Below are positions 11,801 through 21,053 of a DNA stretch of 64,000 nt, in pieces. The stretch covers positions 62,001 to 126,000 of the forward strand of contig JASAND010006839.1 in NCBI GenBank assembly GCA_030248195.1, in the 5' to 3' direction. The DNA is from Trissonchulus latispiculum. Its lineage: Eukaryota; Nematoda; Enoplea; Enoplida; Ironidae. The position numbers and the translations under genes were made by a program. The notes beneath the pieces are model-generated. The model worked only from the letters and a program-made list of their open reading frames with translations. It was not told the DNA's origin and did not search any database. Positions within the stretch are counted from its first letter, which is position 1. The number at the start of each line of letters is the position of its first letter.

Positions 11801-14800
11801 ATTACTATAAAAATAGTGCTATTTTTAGCATGTTTAGCCCCCCCAGAAAAATTCCCTAGAATAAGCCCAGGGGCGGGGGGGGGGTAATTTATTGTGAGAT
11901 ATACTCAAGAAATGACAATAAACTGGTTTAAACAATGCTTTTCACAACCACCGCACCAAATAACAGAGTGCTGTCTGCCAACTGTTAGTCCCGGAATGTT
12001 CGCTGAATTCCCTGAAGAGCTCAAATGCCAGACAAGTAATGCCAGACAAGTAACCAGAAAAATGAATCTACTTTGACAGGACAGTTTTAATTTTCGAACT
12101 GTTCTATATATCATTATCCGGACATACAGTAATAAAGAAAAGTTATATATACAGCACAAAAACTAAAAACAGCTAACTAGGGTACAGCTAATAGCTTTAA
12201 TGTTACCAAGAGTACATAATATAAGAGTGTGATAACTGGCCAGCTCTCTCTTATCAGAGCCAAAACTATGCTCTGTTCGCTAACGGCCTACCCCCTCCCC
12301 AAATTGGACCCCAGTGAACAAAGCAAATTCGCCCGCTATGTTTGTGTTCTAAAATTCGAAACAGACACAAATTACACTTACGCACTGTTTGTGTTTTTCA
12401 GCTTAAGCACATAAACATAGAGCGAGTGAGCGTACCCCCCGTTTGGACCCCGTACCCATATAGGGGCGGAGTGAGAGGGGGTCAATTTGGGGAGGGGGTA
12501 AGCCAATAGCGAACATAGCATACAAGTTTTGGCTCTAACTGCATAGAGTGTGGCGCTTGTCATACTCTTATACATTATGTACTCTTGATGTTACCAACCA
12601 ATGTCTACGTTTGTCTGGAGAAAGCTCTAAAAAGTTTAATTACTTATTAAACAGCTTACAACGGTAACTACACAATATATACCTTATAATCATTGTACTG
12701 TCGCGTCGCCTCATTCTGATCCTCAATATCATAGGGGAGGGACATGAGGTACTCCTTGAAGGACATCATGCGCATCTGTGTCGTCATCTCAGTCCCCCTC
12801 TGCCACTGGGTGTGCTCAAATCGTTTCGTATCCCCAGGCGCCGGCCCACTGTGGCCGGACGGGGGACCACCCACAGCGTTGTGAGACGGCGGGTAGCCGG
12901 CAGACTGATGATCATAGGAGCGCCGTCTAGAGCCAGAGGACGATGTGTGTGGTCCTCCACCACCACCCACCACAGCGCCGGCATAATAGTCACCACCAGT
13001 TCTTTGATGTTTACCGCCGCTGCTGCTGCCGCTGGTAGCAGAAGTCCCTGTGGTTCCAGGCAAGTCCAGTTTAACGGTCTGGGCCAACTAAAATAATGTA
13101 AGCAAGCCGATGTCATTACAATTTTGGAGTAAACGTTTTGTCTTAGTGACTGCAGGGCAGACGTTTCTCATAGATTGTTTTGGGATTTTTCCAAGCTACC
13201 TGGTAGCAAGAAGAGTACGTATGTATATATCAAGTTAAAGAGTTAAATGCTAGAATAAATTTTACATACAACAAAGCATGTACAGCGGTAAATAGGACAG
13301 CTCAGAAAGATCCGGTGCAACGAACTTTATAAAACAAATCTGTCAAGTTTGCAAAATAAATTTACCTTAAAGACAGTTTGCAAACTTCATACCCATTTCT
13401 TAGTCTAGAAGTGTGACTCTTGCGTGGAGAGCGTGCGCAAAAATTTTCATTTTCAATTTCTGAAAAAAACCTGAGCCAACAGTCACACTGAAAAACCAAT
13501 TTCTTACTGCTCCACCCACCTTTTTGCCAAACTGATCCTCAAAAAAGCTCTGATCATATTTGGACCATCGCTCATGGAGCCATTTGATGTGCTCCGGCAT
13601 CACAGAGGGCGGCGGGGAGGCGCTCTGACCTCGCCACGAGGAGTCCCCGCCCGCCCTTCCGGACGACGATTTCGATTTGGATCGTCTAGATGAACTATGA
13701 TGATGATGATGATGATGATGACGGTGATGATGATGATGAGAACGAGATTTACTCTCTCGAGATTCCGATTTCACACCCAAGTCCGCCGGTTCCGGTTCCG
13801 ACTTCTTGTCTCTCCGGTATAGGGCCGGGTTGATGAACATCGGCAGCCGGCTGAGCTGGGAGTAGTCAAACTTTTCCGGACCCACCATTCGTGAGAAGGA
13901 ATCGTCTAGGGTTTCTCGGCGCCCCCCGCCCCCCTCAGACTGTGGGGGCTGGTAGTAGTGGTCACGTGATGTCCTACCCCGACCCCCAGAACGACCGTAG
14001 GCAGAATCAGGGGACGGGGGACTGTAGTAGGTTTCCGCCGAATCTCCGCCACCCGAATATTCATACTTGGGCTGCTGTATGGGTGGCCCGGTGGGCTGCT
14101 GTGGAATGGTAACGGCTGACTGAAGTCTGAAAAAAGCAAGCGAAACAGTAAAAAAATCATCATTCAAAAAATAAAAACTCAAAAACCAAATCATCAAAAA
14201 TTTAAATAATTAATCTCCTAACACATAGTATCAGTTGACATGAAGAAACTGAGGCAACTGAAACCCTCTCCTAAATAAGGCTAATGCCTTAGTGACTGCA
14301 GGCAGGCGGTTTTCACTATTTCTTACAGATGTCAGTTTACGTACGTATTTTACGGCCGGTTGATTAAAGCTCAATTTTTTCCATTTCAACACTAGGATCT
14401 GCGTCATGCAGCGGAGAAATTTTTTTCCAGGAAGGGGACTTCTCGAGTCAGAAGGGGAGAGGGGGGACTGTTTGGTGAAAATGGAATCGTGCTATTAGAA
14501 TTTTGCATGACAAGTAGAAGAAAAAAGCATTGGGTTAGCTAAAAACTAGTGTATGCTTGAAGAGGAAACTGCCCTGCCCAGCGAATCCACAATGCTTTAG
14601 AAAAACCTACATTTTTCTGCTAAAATTTGTTTGGCACCACAGGGTTCTTGTGGTAGCCTAAAATCTCAGAAGAAACGGACATGGTTTCGAAAAGTGGGTG
14701 TAAAAAATTACCCTGTATTTTTTCTGGGGAGGGGGCATCTGCCCATGGAGACATAAAAGTCACAGCCACGGCAGGTGAATCTACTCCACGCCTCCATATA

Positions 14801-17614
14801 GTACGTAAAACGCGTAAAAGTGCATGCGATGGGGGCGCATTTTCACACCATTCATTTACAATTTTTAACGCTGAATTTTGAACGAAAGTGTAGCTATTTT
14901 AGCCTAAAGTACCTAACAGTAGACTTTTTTAGCAATTTTTACACAAAAAAGCTATTCTGATTGAGTTCACCATAAATTTTGAACTGAGAATAAACAGGAT
15001 CACGTCATGTTCAAAAAATTTACGATTATTAAAATGCAGTTTACAACAAGAACCACCACAACGCTAGGTACGGATAACTGCGTAAAAATGTGCAGGTAGT
15101 AGCAATCAACATATCAGAGCAAACAACGTGCAAAAACTAAAGCAAAACACAACGACAAGCAAAAAGTAGACAACTATCAAGCCATTTCCAAGAGCGTTCT
15201 GTCTTCCGCTCTATTTCCGCCTTTTCTGTTCCAAGAAAACTCTGACTGAAGCTTTGAAGGAAGGAAGAAGTTCAGATGAGACGACACTCCACACTTAACA
15301 TTATAATATTATTTTTATTTTATAACTCTTCAAATCAAAACTAAAAGAATTTTTGTTGGACTTTTTCGTCACATAAACTTGTACGTATTAGGATTTGAAC
15401 CAGCCTCCCCATCCCAACGTCATACCTCCCCAAACGCTATCATATCAAAAGGTTAGGGTTTGAAAAAACACCTGTTTTGTAAAAAAATTAGGAAAAGCAC
15501 ATCTGTGTATCTCTCTTTCTGTCTCTACCTTCTTTGTCCATAGGGATCCTCAGTCGTATCAGAATCAGGATGCCCGCTGCCGCGTCTAGTAGAGGTATCC
15601 GTGGATAATGGTGGCGGAGGAATGGTAAGGGTGGGGGCCACTACGACACTACTGAGCCGACCGGGAGGTAGCGGGGGAGGGGGTCCCGTCGTCAGATCAT
15701 AATCGTAGTTGGGATCATAGTAGGGACTAGAAAAGAACACAAAAGAAACAAGACATCGACACAACAAAACTATTACGTCACAAAAATAAAACGTACGATA
15801 CGGAAGTAGAAAACATGTAACTGTCAGAAGAAGAAGAAGAAAGAAAAAACACTCGACACAAACTACAAGACGTTACACAAGTGAATGCTGAAAAAATAAT
15901 GTACTGACAACACAACACGTCTTACAGCACAACACATAAACGTGTATATACTGTATCACAAAATATTTATGCCAGTAAATTACCTTGTTATGTATAAGTG
16001 TATCACACTTACCTATCCGGTGCATACTGCGACTGATGGGGATAGTGGGGAGGCGGGGGACCGTATCCATATCCTCCACCGGGGGGCGGTCCTCGCTGCT
16101 GTTGTGGAGGAGGAGTGGGGAGTGGCTGATCTCCGCGTCGAACCACGGAACGAACTGTGGGCACTGGGGGTGGGTAGGGTTCCGGGGGTGGGGGACTATC
16201 GCCCCCTCCATAGTAGCGACCCATCTTGGACTCATCTTCCGAACTATAACAAAATGTACAAAGCTCAGAGTCAACAAAACAAACCTAAAAACAAACCGGT
16301 TTGCTTGAATCCAATATTCACATTACAATATATACGTGCAGATCATGTTTGCAGAAGAAGAAAATTTTAAACAACATATCCAAGCCTTTTTCAAATCCTG
16401 AGGGAGGATATATATATATACAAAATGATCGATCCAAAATCATAAACACGCAAAATTAAGATTTTGACCGGTAACAGTAACTAATTAGTATATACGTATT
16501 GAGCGCATGTATATATATACATGTTCTCATTCCAGACACCAATTTGCTTCAGCTAACACCAAAGTCTGGAAACTGAAAATCAGCAGGGTAATAAGGAGTC
16601 TTAGGCGAGCAGCAGAGTTTTTTTTGTTCCAAAAAGTGTTCTTTGGAACACATTTTTTCCAGAAAGAACAAAAATTTTTAAAAAAGAACAATAAAGGAAC
16701 AGAGAAAAAAGCAAAATTAGAAGTTGAAAAAGAACACAAAATTAATATTTTCCTTAGCCGAAAACGCAAAATTTCAAAAAATTTCTTCAACTTCTGGGGG
16801 GCTTCGCCCCCCAGACCCCCCAGTTTAGTCATGTCTGCCTGCACCAGTAGTTTACAATTATGTTCTTGCTTCAAACTGTAACGCTTCATGGCATTAGGTC
16901 TATTGTGCCTGTCTCCTTCGACTTGCTATATACTGCAAACAAAGACAGGCACAGGTGCATATATACACAAATGTTAGCAGCAGGCGAGTTGATATTCCTC
17001 AGAGAGTTCTTGTGTGAGATAAATTGAAGATTTGTAGCCAATTTTATGTTCTCCCGTTTTCAAAAAAGAATAGAGACAAAAGCAAGATCTTTAAATTTTA
17101 AAATTGCGTTTCTTTAATTTCTCCAAATTTTATATAGTTTGATCGCATGAAGCCAAGAAGGTTTTTATAAAATTTGTTTATTCGTGAAGTGTGAGCGTTC
17201 ATATATATATATATACACGTACTTAATTATGATAAATTGTTGTATGTAGTAAGCCGTTCAAACTTTTAAATTATTTAACTTTAAATTTTTATTACATTTT
17301 TCCATTTTTTACGAAATTTTTGGAAAAAAGAACAATTTCACTTAAAAAAGAACAAAATTTTTTAAAAAAGAACAATTTTGGAACATGTCCGGTTTTCAAA
17401 AAAAAACCCTGGCGAGCAGATCTAAAGAATCTTTCTGGGAAATTTAAATGAATTGTTTTCCAGTTTGCTGCTCTAGCTTCCACTTATCGGCGAACCACAA
17501 AAGTAAGTTAACACTTTGGCTCCTAATTATACAGCCAAAGCCGCAACAACAAATTTCACCATTTCTAATGCAACAATTCTCGGTTTCGCGAAAACAGTTT
17601 TCCTCACCTATAAT

Positions 17615-17678
<64 letters not shown>

Positions 17679-18004
17679 GCTTGAGCTGGCAACCTTGCGC
17701 TTCTTGTGCCCGGTCGAAGTAGGAGGGGCATAGGGCTGCTGGTGTTCGTAGCCACCGGCATAGGGAAACGGTTGCTCCTGTTGAGAATATGATGCATCAT
17801 GATAAGCAGTCGGAGCTCTGGGCTGGTGGGGATACTGATAACTAGAGGGTGGTTGTCGCTGATAATCATAAGCCGTAGGTGGAGGTTCTCGATAGGATGG
17901 CTGGGGCGGCTGACCCCCGCCAGGACCGTAGGAGGCATCATGACGATGCGGCTTGGAGGAATGATGCTTATTCATACTCTTGGGATGGGGGGCAGAGGCA
18001 GAAT
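4001..18004 (-). CDS. SRRT: ARS2/SERRATE homologue, nine recognised exons
   Basis: ARS2 is a nuclear zinc-finger protein that binds the cap-binding complex and routes capped transcripts to processing, microRNA biogenesis, export or decay. Exons inferred here (minus strand): 17677-18004, 16013-16243, 15529-15726, 13520-14126, 12683-13087, 11211-11410, 9300-10312, 5886-6051, 4001-4566. Each internal border has AG/GT, and codon phases match across every junction. The conceptual product is about 1,240 residues, longer than the roughly 870 of vertebrate ARS2 because of Pro, Gly, His and Ser-rich insertions. Order: low-complexity N-terminus, ARS2 N-terminal helical domain (exons 5-6), RRM-like domain (exon 7), C-terminal domain with C2H2 finger (exons 8-9). 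Exon 7 contains one surplus base. The first exon starts in phase 1, so an upstream exon with the start codon is missing or unrecognised. The usual acidic-aromatic C-terminal tail is not seen. Confidence 0.92.
4738..5094. mobile_element. Miniature element with CAGGGTATTTTTT ends, 6-bp TSD
   Basis: The ends are CAGGGTATTTTTT (4738) and AAAAAATACCCTG (5094), exact inverted repeats. TTCTTG flanks it on both sides (4732-4737 and 5095-5100). The interior has G/C homopolymers and cggcgaagccg dyads. A second member with the same end type and also a 6-bp duplication lies at 62433-62772, and a left end occurs at about 21943. The superfamily is not assigned. Confidence 0.75.
5703..5862. repeat. Short inverted-repeat element and (GA)n tract in ARS2 intron 8
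   Basis: AAATAATGAAAAATG (5703-5717) and CATTTTTCATTATTTTT (5769-5785) form inverted ends of an approximately 80-bp segment. It includes the motif cgtagtgactgc that also occurs in three other ARS2 introns. A (GA)n tract follows at 5813-5862, ending some 20 bases from the exon 8 donor. Confidence 0.6.
5886..6051 (-). CDS. SRRT: ARS2 exon 8
   Basis: The acceptor is gtttgtag (6059-6052). The exon reads TVDPRYINPLLLNLEDCLQY then HMSELVATGQALKTEIDSSD and a Gly/Ser-rich end in phase 1. Two donors six bases apart are possible, ACAG|gtagag (used here) and TCAG|gtacag at 5891-5890. Both keep frame and differ by two residues. The next exon supplies AT to complete Asp. Confidence 0.85.
6823..6884 (-). 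mobile_element. 62-bp LINE 3' end inserted in element A, TSD TGGCTTGCATGA
   Basis: The 62 bp are the reverse complement of the 3' end of the insertion at 51538-55707 (shared core CTCACCAGCTAGCGGGCGGG). They end in a gaattctat(ctacc) tail. An exact 12-bp direct repeat, TGGCTTGCATGA, flanks it (6811-6822 and 6885-6896). This is the pattern of a severely 5'-truncated target-primed reverse transcription insertion. Confidence 0.85.
7428..8578. repeat. Minisatellite of element A, about eight units
   Basis: Units of mostly 148-150 bp (one 159, one 122) begin near each 'ccatgcccaataacc' (7447, 7597, 7747, 7906, 8055, 8205, 8328, 8474). Each carries the dyad AACTGGTTCAA/TTGAACCAGTT or a shortened form. 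The unit is the reverse complement of the 148-bp unit at 39056-44460. Confidence 0.9.
9300..10312 (-). CDS. SRRT: ARS2 exon 7 (RRM-like domain) with one surplus base
   Basis: The acceptor is cattttcag (10321-10313) and the donor AAG|gtatgt (9299-9298). The exon begins by completing Arg, then QIRRTMDAAVVLMEGG, a Glu/Lys-rich stretch, and VQLEIMQHARDYSLYLKEK. A Gly/Pro-rich segment follows. Downstream, the RRM-like domain reads AAVHIQHFPPTICREELESL, GFLRLYLTEPQ and NKIAWKLRSVNLRG, then DKSVVLRDIQLSKSLIQFLD. The first and second parts lie in different frames. The length (1,013) is one base too long for the phases of its neighbours. Dropping one base from the G6 run at 9946-9951 (C6 on the coding strand) would unite the frames inside the Pro-rich segment. 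Confidence 0.9.
10888..11045. mobile_element. Small inverted-repeat element in ARS2 intron 6
   Basis: The segment begins ggccgtttcaagaaagggtag and ends ctaccctttcttgaaaaga, imperfect terminal inverted repeats about 20 bp long, with further internal dyads (gagttaaaattaact). Size about 155 bp. Target duplication is not clear. Confidence 0.55.
11211..11410 (-). CDS. SRRT: ARS2 exon 6 (conserved N-terminal domain core)
   Basis: The acceptor is tttctatag (11419-11411) and the donor AAG|gtagat (11210-11209). Translation in phase 0 gives SSFWEAHREEEWFRERYHP, then an Arg-rich helix and RLDVFMQLLVQGWMEVFLDY. The W-x2-H-x3-EWFR-x-[KR]YHP core and the following Met/Leu/Trp helix are signature features of ARS2/SERRATE. 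The exon ends in phase 2. The 200-bp size leaves the frame intact. Confidence 0.93.
11598..11870. mobile_element. G-run miniature element in ARS2 intron 5 (tentative)
   Basis: The segment opens ggacttattctagcggggg and closes ccctagaataagcccagg, giving short inverted repeats around (C)TTATTCTAG / CTAGAATAAG. The interior has the aaaattt-rich plus homopolymer composition of the other miniature elements. No convincing target duplication was found. Confidence 0.4.
12207..12587. mobile_element. Terminal-inverted-repeat element in ARS2 intron 5
   Basis: The ends CAAGAGTACATAAT and ATTATGTACTCTTG are exact inverted repeats, and the similarity extends about 110 bp inward on both sides (including taccccctccccaaatt in both arms). 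A direct repeat ATGTTAC flanks it (12200-12206 and 12588-12594), extendable to 8 bp if one border base is shifted. It is likely a hAT-type miniature element, non-autonomous. Confidence 0.75.
12683..13087 (-). CDS. SRRT: ARS2 exon 5 (start of conserved N-terminal domain)
   Basis: The acceptor is attattttag (13097-13088) and the donor AAG|gtatat (12682-12681). It is 135 codons, phase 0 at both ends. After a Gly/Ser-rich stretch it ends with SFKEYLMSLPYDIEDQNE and a YNDYK element, which match the opening of the ARS2/SERRATE N-terminal helical domain. The domain continues in exon 6. Confidence 0.9.
13520..14126 (-). CDS. SRRT: ARS2 exon 4 (His-rich)
   Basis: The acceptor is ttttttcag (14135-14127) and the donor AAG|gtgggt (13519-13518). 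The first base completes Arg. The exon encodes LQSAVTIPQQPTGPP, a Gly, Tyr and Ser-rich stretch, FDYSQLSRLPMFINPALYRR, a Ser/Arg/Lys patch and a histidine run (about 13 His broken by one Arg) encoded by a CAT/CAC repeat near 13697-13740. It ends with EHIKWLHERWSKYDQSFFEDQFGKK. The His run and RS-like patches suggest nuclear speckle behaviour, as inference. It ends in phase 0. Confidence 0.88.
14127..15528. other. ARS2 intron 3, no gene seen
   Basis: This 1.4-kb intron is AT-rich. A short recurring motif (ttagtgactgcaggcagg) lies at 14289-14306. A purine-rich patch with G runs (14440-14470) is present. I see no other gene or bounded mobile element. Confidence 0.6.
15529..15726 (-). CDS. SRRT: ARS2 exon 3
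   Basis: The acceptor is ttttctag (15734-15727) and the donor AAG|gtagag (15528-15527). It reads (S)PYYDPNYDYD, then a Pro-rich stretch, then Ser, Thr and Asp-rich SGHPDSDTTEDPYGQR. It starts by completing a codon and ends in phase 2, consistent with both neighbours. This is the disordered N-terminal region. Confidence 0.85.
16013..16243 (-). CDS. SRRT: ARS2 exon 2
   Basis: The acceptor is gttatag (16250-16244) and the donor AG|gtaagtg (16012-16011). The exon begins with T, completing Ser from the previous exon, then reads SEDESKMGRYYGGG followed by a Pro-rich, Tyr-containing segment ending QYAPD. It ends in phase 2. It is low complexity; no domain beyond the disordered ARS2 N-terminus is recognised. 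Confidence 0.85.
16613..17411. mobile_element. hAT-type element in ARS2 intron 1, TSD GCGAGCAG
   Basis: Terminal repeats CAGAGTTTTTTTTG (16613) and CAAAAAAAAACCCTG (17411) are flanked by an exact 8-bp duplication, GCGAGCAG (16605-16612 and 17412-17419). The interior contains a hairpin motif (CTGGGGGGCTTCGCCCCCCAG, 16793-16813) that recurs at 46917 and 47128. Repeated 'aaaaaagaacaa' segments lie near both ends. No transposase is visible, so it is non-autonomous. It occupies most of the intron between the first two recognised ARS2 exons. Confidence 0.85.
17625..17676. repeat. (AC)n microsatellite forming a 5' splice site
   Basis: About 26 AC units on the plus strand read as (GT)n on the coding strand, directly abutting the ARS2 exon ending at 17677. 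The intron 5' end is therefore GTGTGTGT. Length polymorphism here would lie at the splice donor itself. Confidence 0.9.
17677..18004 (-). CDS. SRRT: ARS2 exon 1 of those recognised (N-terminal low complexity)
   Basis: The acceptor is cgcag at 18009-18005. The exon enters in phase 1 with codons reading (G)AT-TCT, giving Asp-Ser, then a His, Pro, Tyr and Gln-rich stretch ending GHKKRKVASSS, a possible basic nuclear localisation motif. The donor is unusual: the exon ends AGCAG at 17677 and the intron begins at the first GT of a (GT)n run of about 26 units. The exon leaves two bases of a codon (AG) that join the T starting the next exon. The missing upstream exon need supply only the start codon and one or a few residues. 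Confidence 0.8.
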
Positions 18005-18032
18005 CTGCGATAACTAAGACATATATATGTTG

Positions 18033-18184
18033 CATTGAATGTGTACAATCATTGAATGTATACATTCAATGGCCAAATCATTGAATGTGTACATTCAATG
18101 GCAAAGTTATTGAATGTGTACATTCAATGATGGTTGTCATTGAATGTAAACATTCAATGATGAATTTATTGAATGTATATACAC
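18033..18184. repeat. Tandem array of 22-bp palindromes
   Basis: Perfect or near-perfect palindromes of the type CATTGAATGTRTACATTCAATG occur at about 18050, 18079, 18108 and 18138, with a half site at each end. They repeat every 29-30 bp with different short spacers. The array starts about 30 bp upstream of the first recognised ARS2 exon. Palindromic sites on a regular period could bind a dimeric protein or be remnants of a repeat. Confidence 0.85.
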
Positions 18185-18560
18185 CACGGTTTTTTATTTA
18201 GGCCATAGCTAAGGCCATGGCCTAAATTTTAGGGCCAATGGCCTTAAGAATTGTGGCCGTTGAGGCCATCTGGCCTAAATTTTTCGACAAAACCAGTCAA
18301 ATTTTATTGATCTTGAAGTGAAAATAGTAGTATTTTTAATTAGTTTTTACTTCCTAAAAATTTCTGGACTGCGCAAACTAGTTACGTACGTTCTGTATTA
18401 ATAACCATTCAAGTTTTGATTTTGTCACAATAATGCGAACAACTGCGCACAACCTAAAAATTAGCAAAATTAGATGGCCTAAATTTTTTGGGAGATGGCC
18501 TAAAAAATTTTGGTGGTTGAGGCCATTTGGCCTAATGGTCGGCAACGAAATAAAACCCTG
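18185..18560. mobile_element. GGCCAT-rich hAT-type miniature element
   Basis: The ends are CACGGTTTTTTATTT (18185) and AAATAAAACCCTG (18560). The flanks ATATACAC (18177-18184) and ATAAACAC (18561-18568) match at 7 of 8 bases. The interior is dense in ggccat/atggcc repeats. A related copy in reverse orientation lies at about 53493-53870. Confidence 0.65.
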
Positions 18561-19203
18561 ATAAACACATTCAATGAGCCGAATCATTGAAGGTGTAGTT
18601 TGGCACATTATTTTGCTAATAATTTAAAGTTTGTACCCTAAATCTGTATTCTTGAGCTTATTATTCCGGCTGGGCTTCAAGTATAAAACGGAAGGTGTAA
18701 GTTATGTGCGTAGTTCAGTTTTTCCTATGTAGACTTTCTAGGATTCTCTCGGACATTTTTATCCTTTCAATTTCTCTCGGACACTCGTTTTTCATAGACT
18801 TCTAGGTCTCTTTAGGCCCGCCTTTTCCCCTTAGGAACTAGGACCATACCATAGGTGGAATTAGGTGGGAGTAGGAAGTAGGACCATGGCGACGCCATTT
18901 TTCCAAAACCCCCCAAAAATTTTTGGAGGCCCCCGGCGCCCACCCCAACTGGGGGTGTGTGGGGTAATTGGCTTAAATTTGGGCATTTTTAGGGTAGTTT
19001 TGCAAAATTTTTTAAAAACTTTTAAAAAGTCCAAATTTTGGCTTAACGTGTTTATTATCGCGAGAAATACACGTTTATATCGGTTTTATGGACTTCTAGA
19101 CTCAATATTGACCTTGTATCACCCTGTGTCATAGGTTGAAGCTGAAGCTATGAGATCCAAAACATAGCAGCAGAAAGCGCGACTCTTTCTAACCTACTGT
19201 AAC

Positions 19204-19684
19204 CATAGGTGTACCTGGGGGGGAGGGGTGGGGGGGGGAACCCCTCCCCCCAAATGGAAAAGTGCCGACCCCACCCTCGAAATTTTGGAGACAGACCCCA
19301 CCCCCAAATGACCAGATCCCAGACCCCACCCACCCAAATTCGCCAGACCCCACCCTCAAAATTTTGAAAATTTTGCCTCAAAATTAGTAAAAATTCGAAT
19401 TTTTTTGGAAAAATTCGAAATTTTTGCAAAAAATCCGTAATCAAAAAGTTTTTTCGAACAAATGAGCAAAAATGAAGAAATATTGTTGATTTTTAGTTGG
19501 AAATAACGCTTTTTTAGCAAATTTGCGAATTTTTTCTAAATTTTTGACCAAAAAATTTTTTTACCCTTCCCCCAAATTCGATTTTTCCAGACCCCACCCC
19601 ACCTCAAAACGGCTGACCCCATCCACCCTAATTTCGGCTACCCCCTCCCCCAACGTTTTCTCAAGGTATATATACCTATGAATG
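19204..19684. mobile_element. CATAGGTG-family element, TSD ACTGTAAC
   Basis: It opens CATAGGTGTACCT and closes ATATACCTATGAATG. An exact 8-bp duplication, ACTGTAAC, lies at 19196-19203 and 19685-19692. The interior has long G and C runs separated by ttttgaaaatttt-like text. It belongs to the same family as the elements at 20592, 33532, 34013 and 46041. Confidence 0.75.
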
Positions 19685-20003
19685 ACTGTAACTGTATGGA
19701 AATATCAAGTCATTTGGTTAACTCCTGCTCATTTTTTGACATTTTGAAAATGACACCTACTTTTTGGTTCAACCATCCGAAAATTTGACAAAAGTTTGGA
19801 CCGATATAACTTTTGACTGGGTTGGGCTAGAAAAGACGTCAAACCGTTCCTCTTCCAGTTTGTGCCTGATCCAGGCCAGGTCGCCAGCGTTCCACTGGAA
19901 AATTCTGAGTTGGCATCCATTCGTGCCGGTTGACACTAGAGGTTTGGGTGGCCTGACTGACTGTGGGGGCGTTGGGGGGCGGAGGCCCGGCTTGCCTGGC
20001 TGG

Positions 20004-20405
20004 GGCCCGTTGCATAAAAGTGATTAGTTGATTAGTGATTAGTGATTAGTTGATTAGTGTAGCAGTTTTTTGAGCAAAACGTTAGCTGTAGTCCACCGTT
20101 TGTGGAATGTTTGGTACCATATCATAGCTGTTGAAGTGCTTTATCCAGAAATGATAAAGTATTGAATTTATCCTCACTGACGCATTCAGCTAAAGCAAAA
20201 TTTTGAACTCAATCGTAATTTCTTCACTTTTTACGCTGGCATCACCCTAATGTAAGTTATAGTTTAATTTAGATTTTTGATTACATTAGAACGCTCAAAA
20301 AGCTTCAAAATGATACACAATTTATTGTCGTCGCCCATTCGTAGCCTTGATTATTCTCTAAAAACTGCTACACTAATCAACTAATCACTTTTATGCAACG
20401 GGCCC
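20004..20405. mobile_element. Inverted-repeat element with GGGGCCCGTTGCATAAA ends
   Basis: Its terminal inverted repeats are GGGGCCCGTTGCATAAAAG (20004) and its reverse complement ending GGGCCCC at 20405, continued by attag(ttgattag) repeats. Length about 400 bp, non-coding. The end resembles PIF/Harbinger-type miniature elements, but no 3-bp duplication could be fixed, so the superfamily is tentative. Confidence 0.7.
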
Positions 20406-20591
20406 CGGTCGGGGCCTTGGTGGGGTGGGGGGGGACGTAGTGGAGAGCGAGGGGGGGCTGACCGGTGTGGGTGGGCTGGCAGGGACGGCGCGGACCGCAG
20501 CACCTTAGAGGGCTGCATTAGACGTGGGTGGAGCACTGCATTTGGCACAGATCCAGTTGGTGTAGTTTCTGAATGACCTGAGGCCGGAACA

Positions 20592-21045
20592 CATAGGTGT
20601 GTTAGGGGGGGGGACCCCTCCCCCCAAATGGAGGGGTCGCCGACCCCCCCCCCTAAAAATCTTTTCCCACCCCTCCCCCCAAATCGATTTTTTCAGACCC
20701 CTCCCCACTAAAAATTTTCAAACCCCTACCTAAATTTTTGAACATTTTTAGCTAAAAATTCGAAATTTTTCCAAAAAATTCCAAAAATTAGCGAAAAATT
20801 GCTAAAATTCGCTTATTTAAGCAAAAAATCGCTAAAAATAGCTGTAAATTGAGAAAATTTTTCAATTTTTTAACGAAAAACCGAATTTTTTTCGAAATTT
20901 TTTGCCGACCCCCCCTAGAAAATTTTTCTTACCCCTCACCCCAAAACGACTTTTCGCGACCCCCCCTTACCCCTTTTTTCGCCAAACCCCCTCCCTACTT
21001 TTTTCTGAACCCCCACCCCCACTTTTTTCGCCAGCCACACCTATG
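20592..21045. mobile_element. CATAGGTG-family element, TSD CCGGAACA
   Basis: It runs from CATAGGTGTG (20592) to CACACCTATG (21045) with an exact 8-bp duplication, CCGGAACA (20584-20591 and 21046-21053). It is rich in C and G runs and in ttttt/aaaaa blocks. The 8-bp duplication points to hAT-type transposition. Confidence 0.85.
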
Positions 21046-21053
21046 CCGGAACA

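Noticed and set aside
20004..20405. Assigning the GGGGCCCGTTGCATAAA element firmly to PIF/Harbinger
   Set aside because: The flanks do not show an unambiguous 3-bp duplication and no transposase is present, so only the inverted-repeat structure is claimed.
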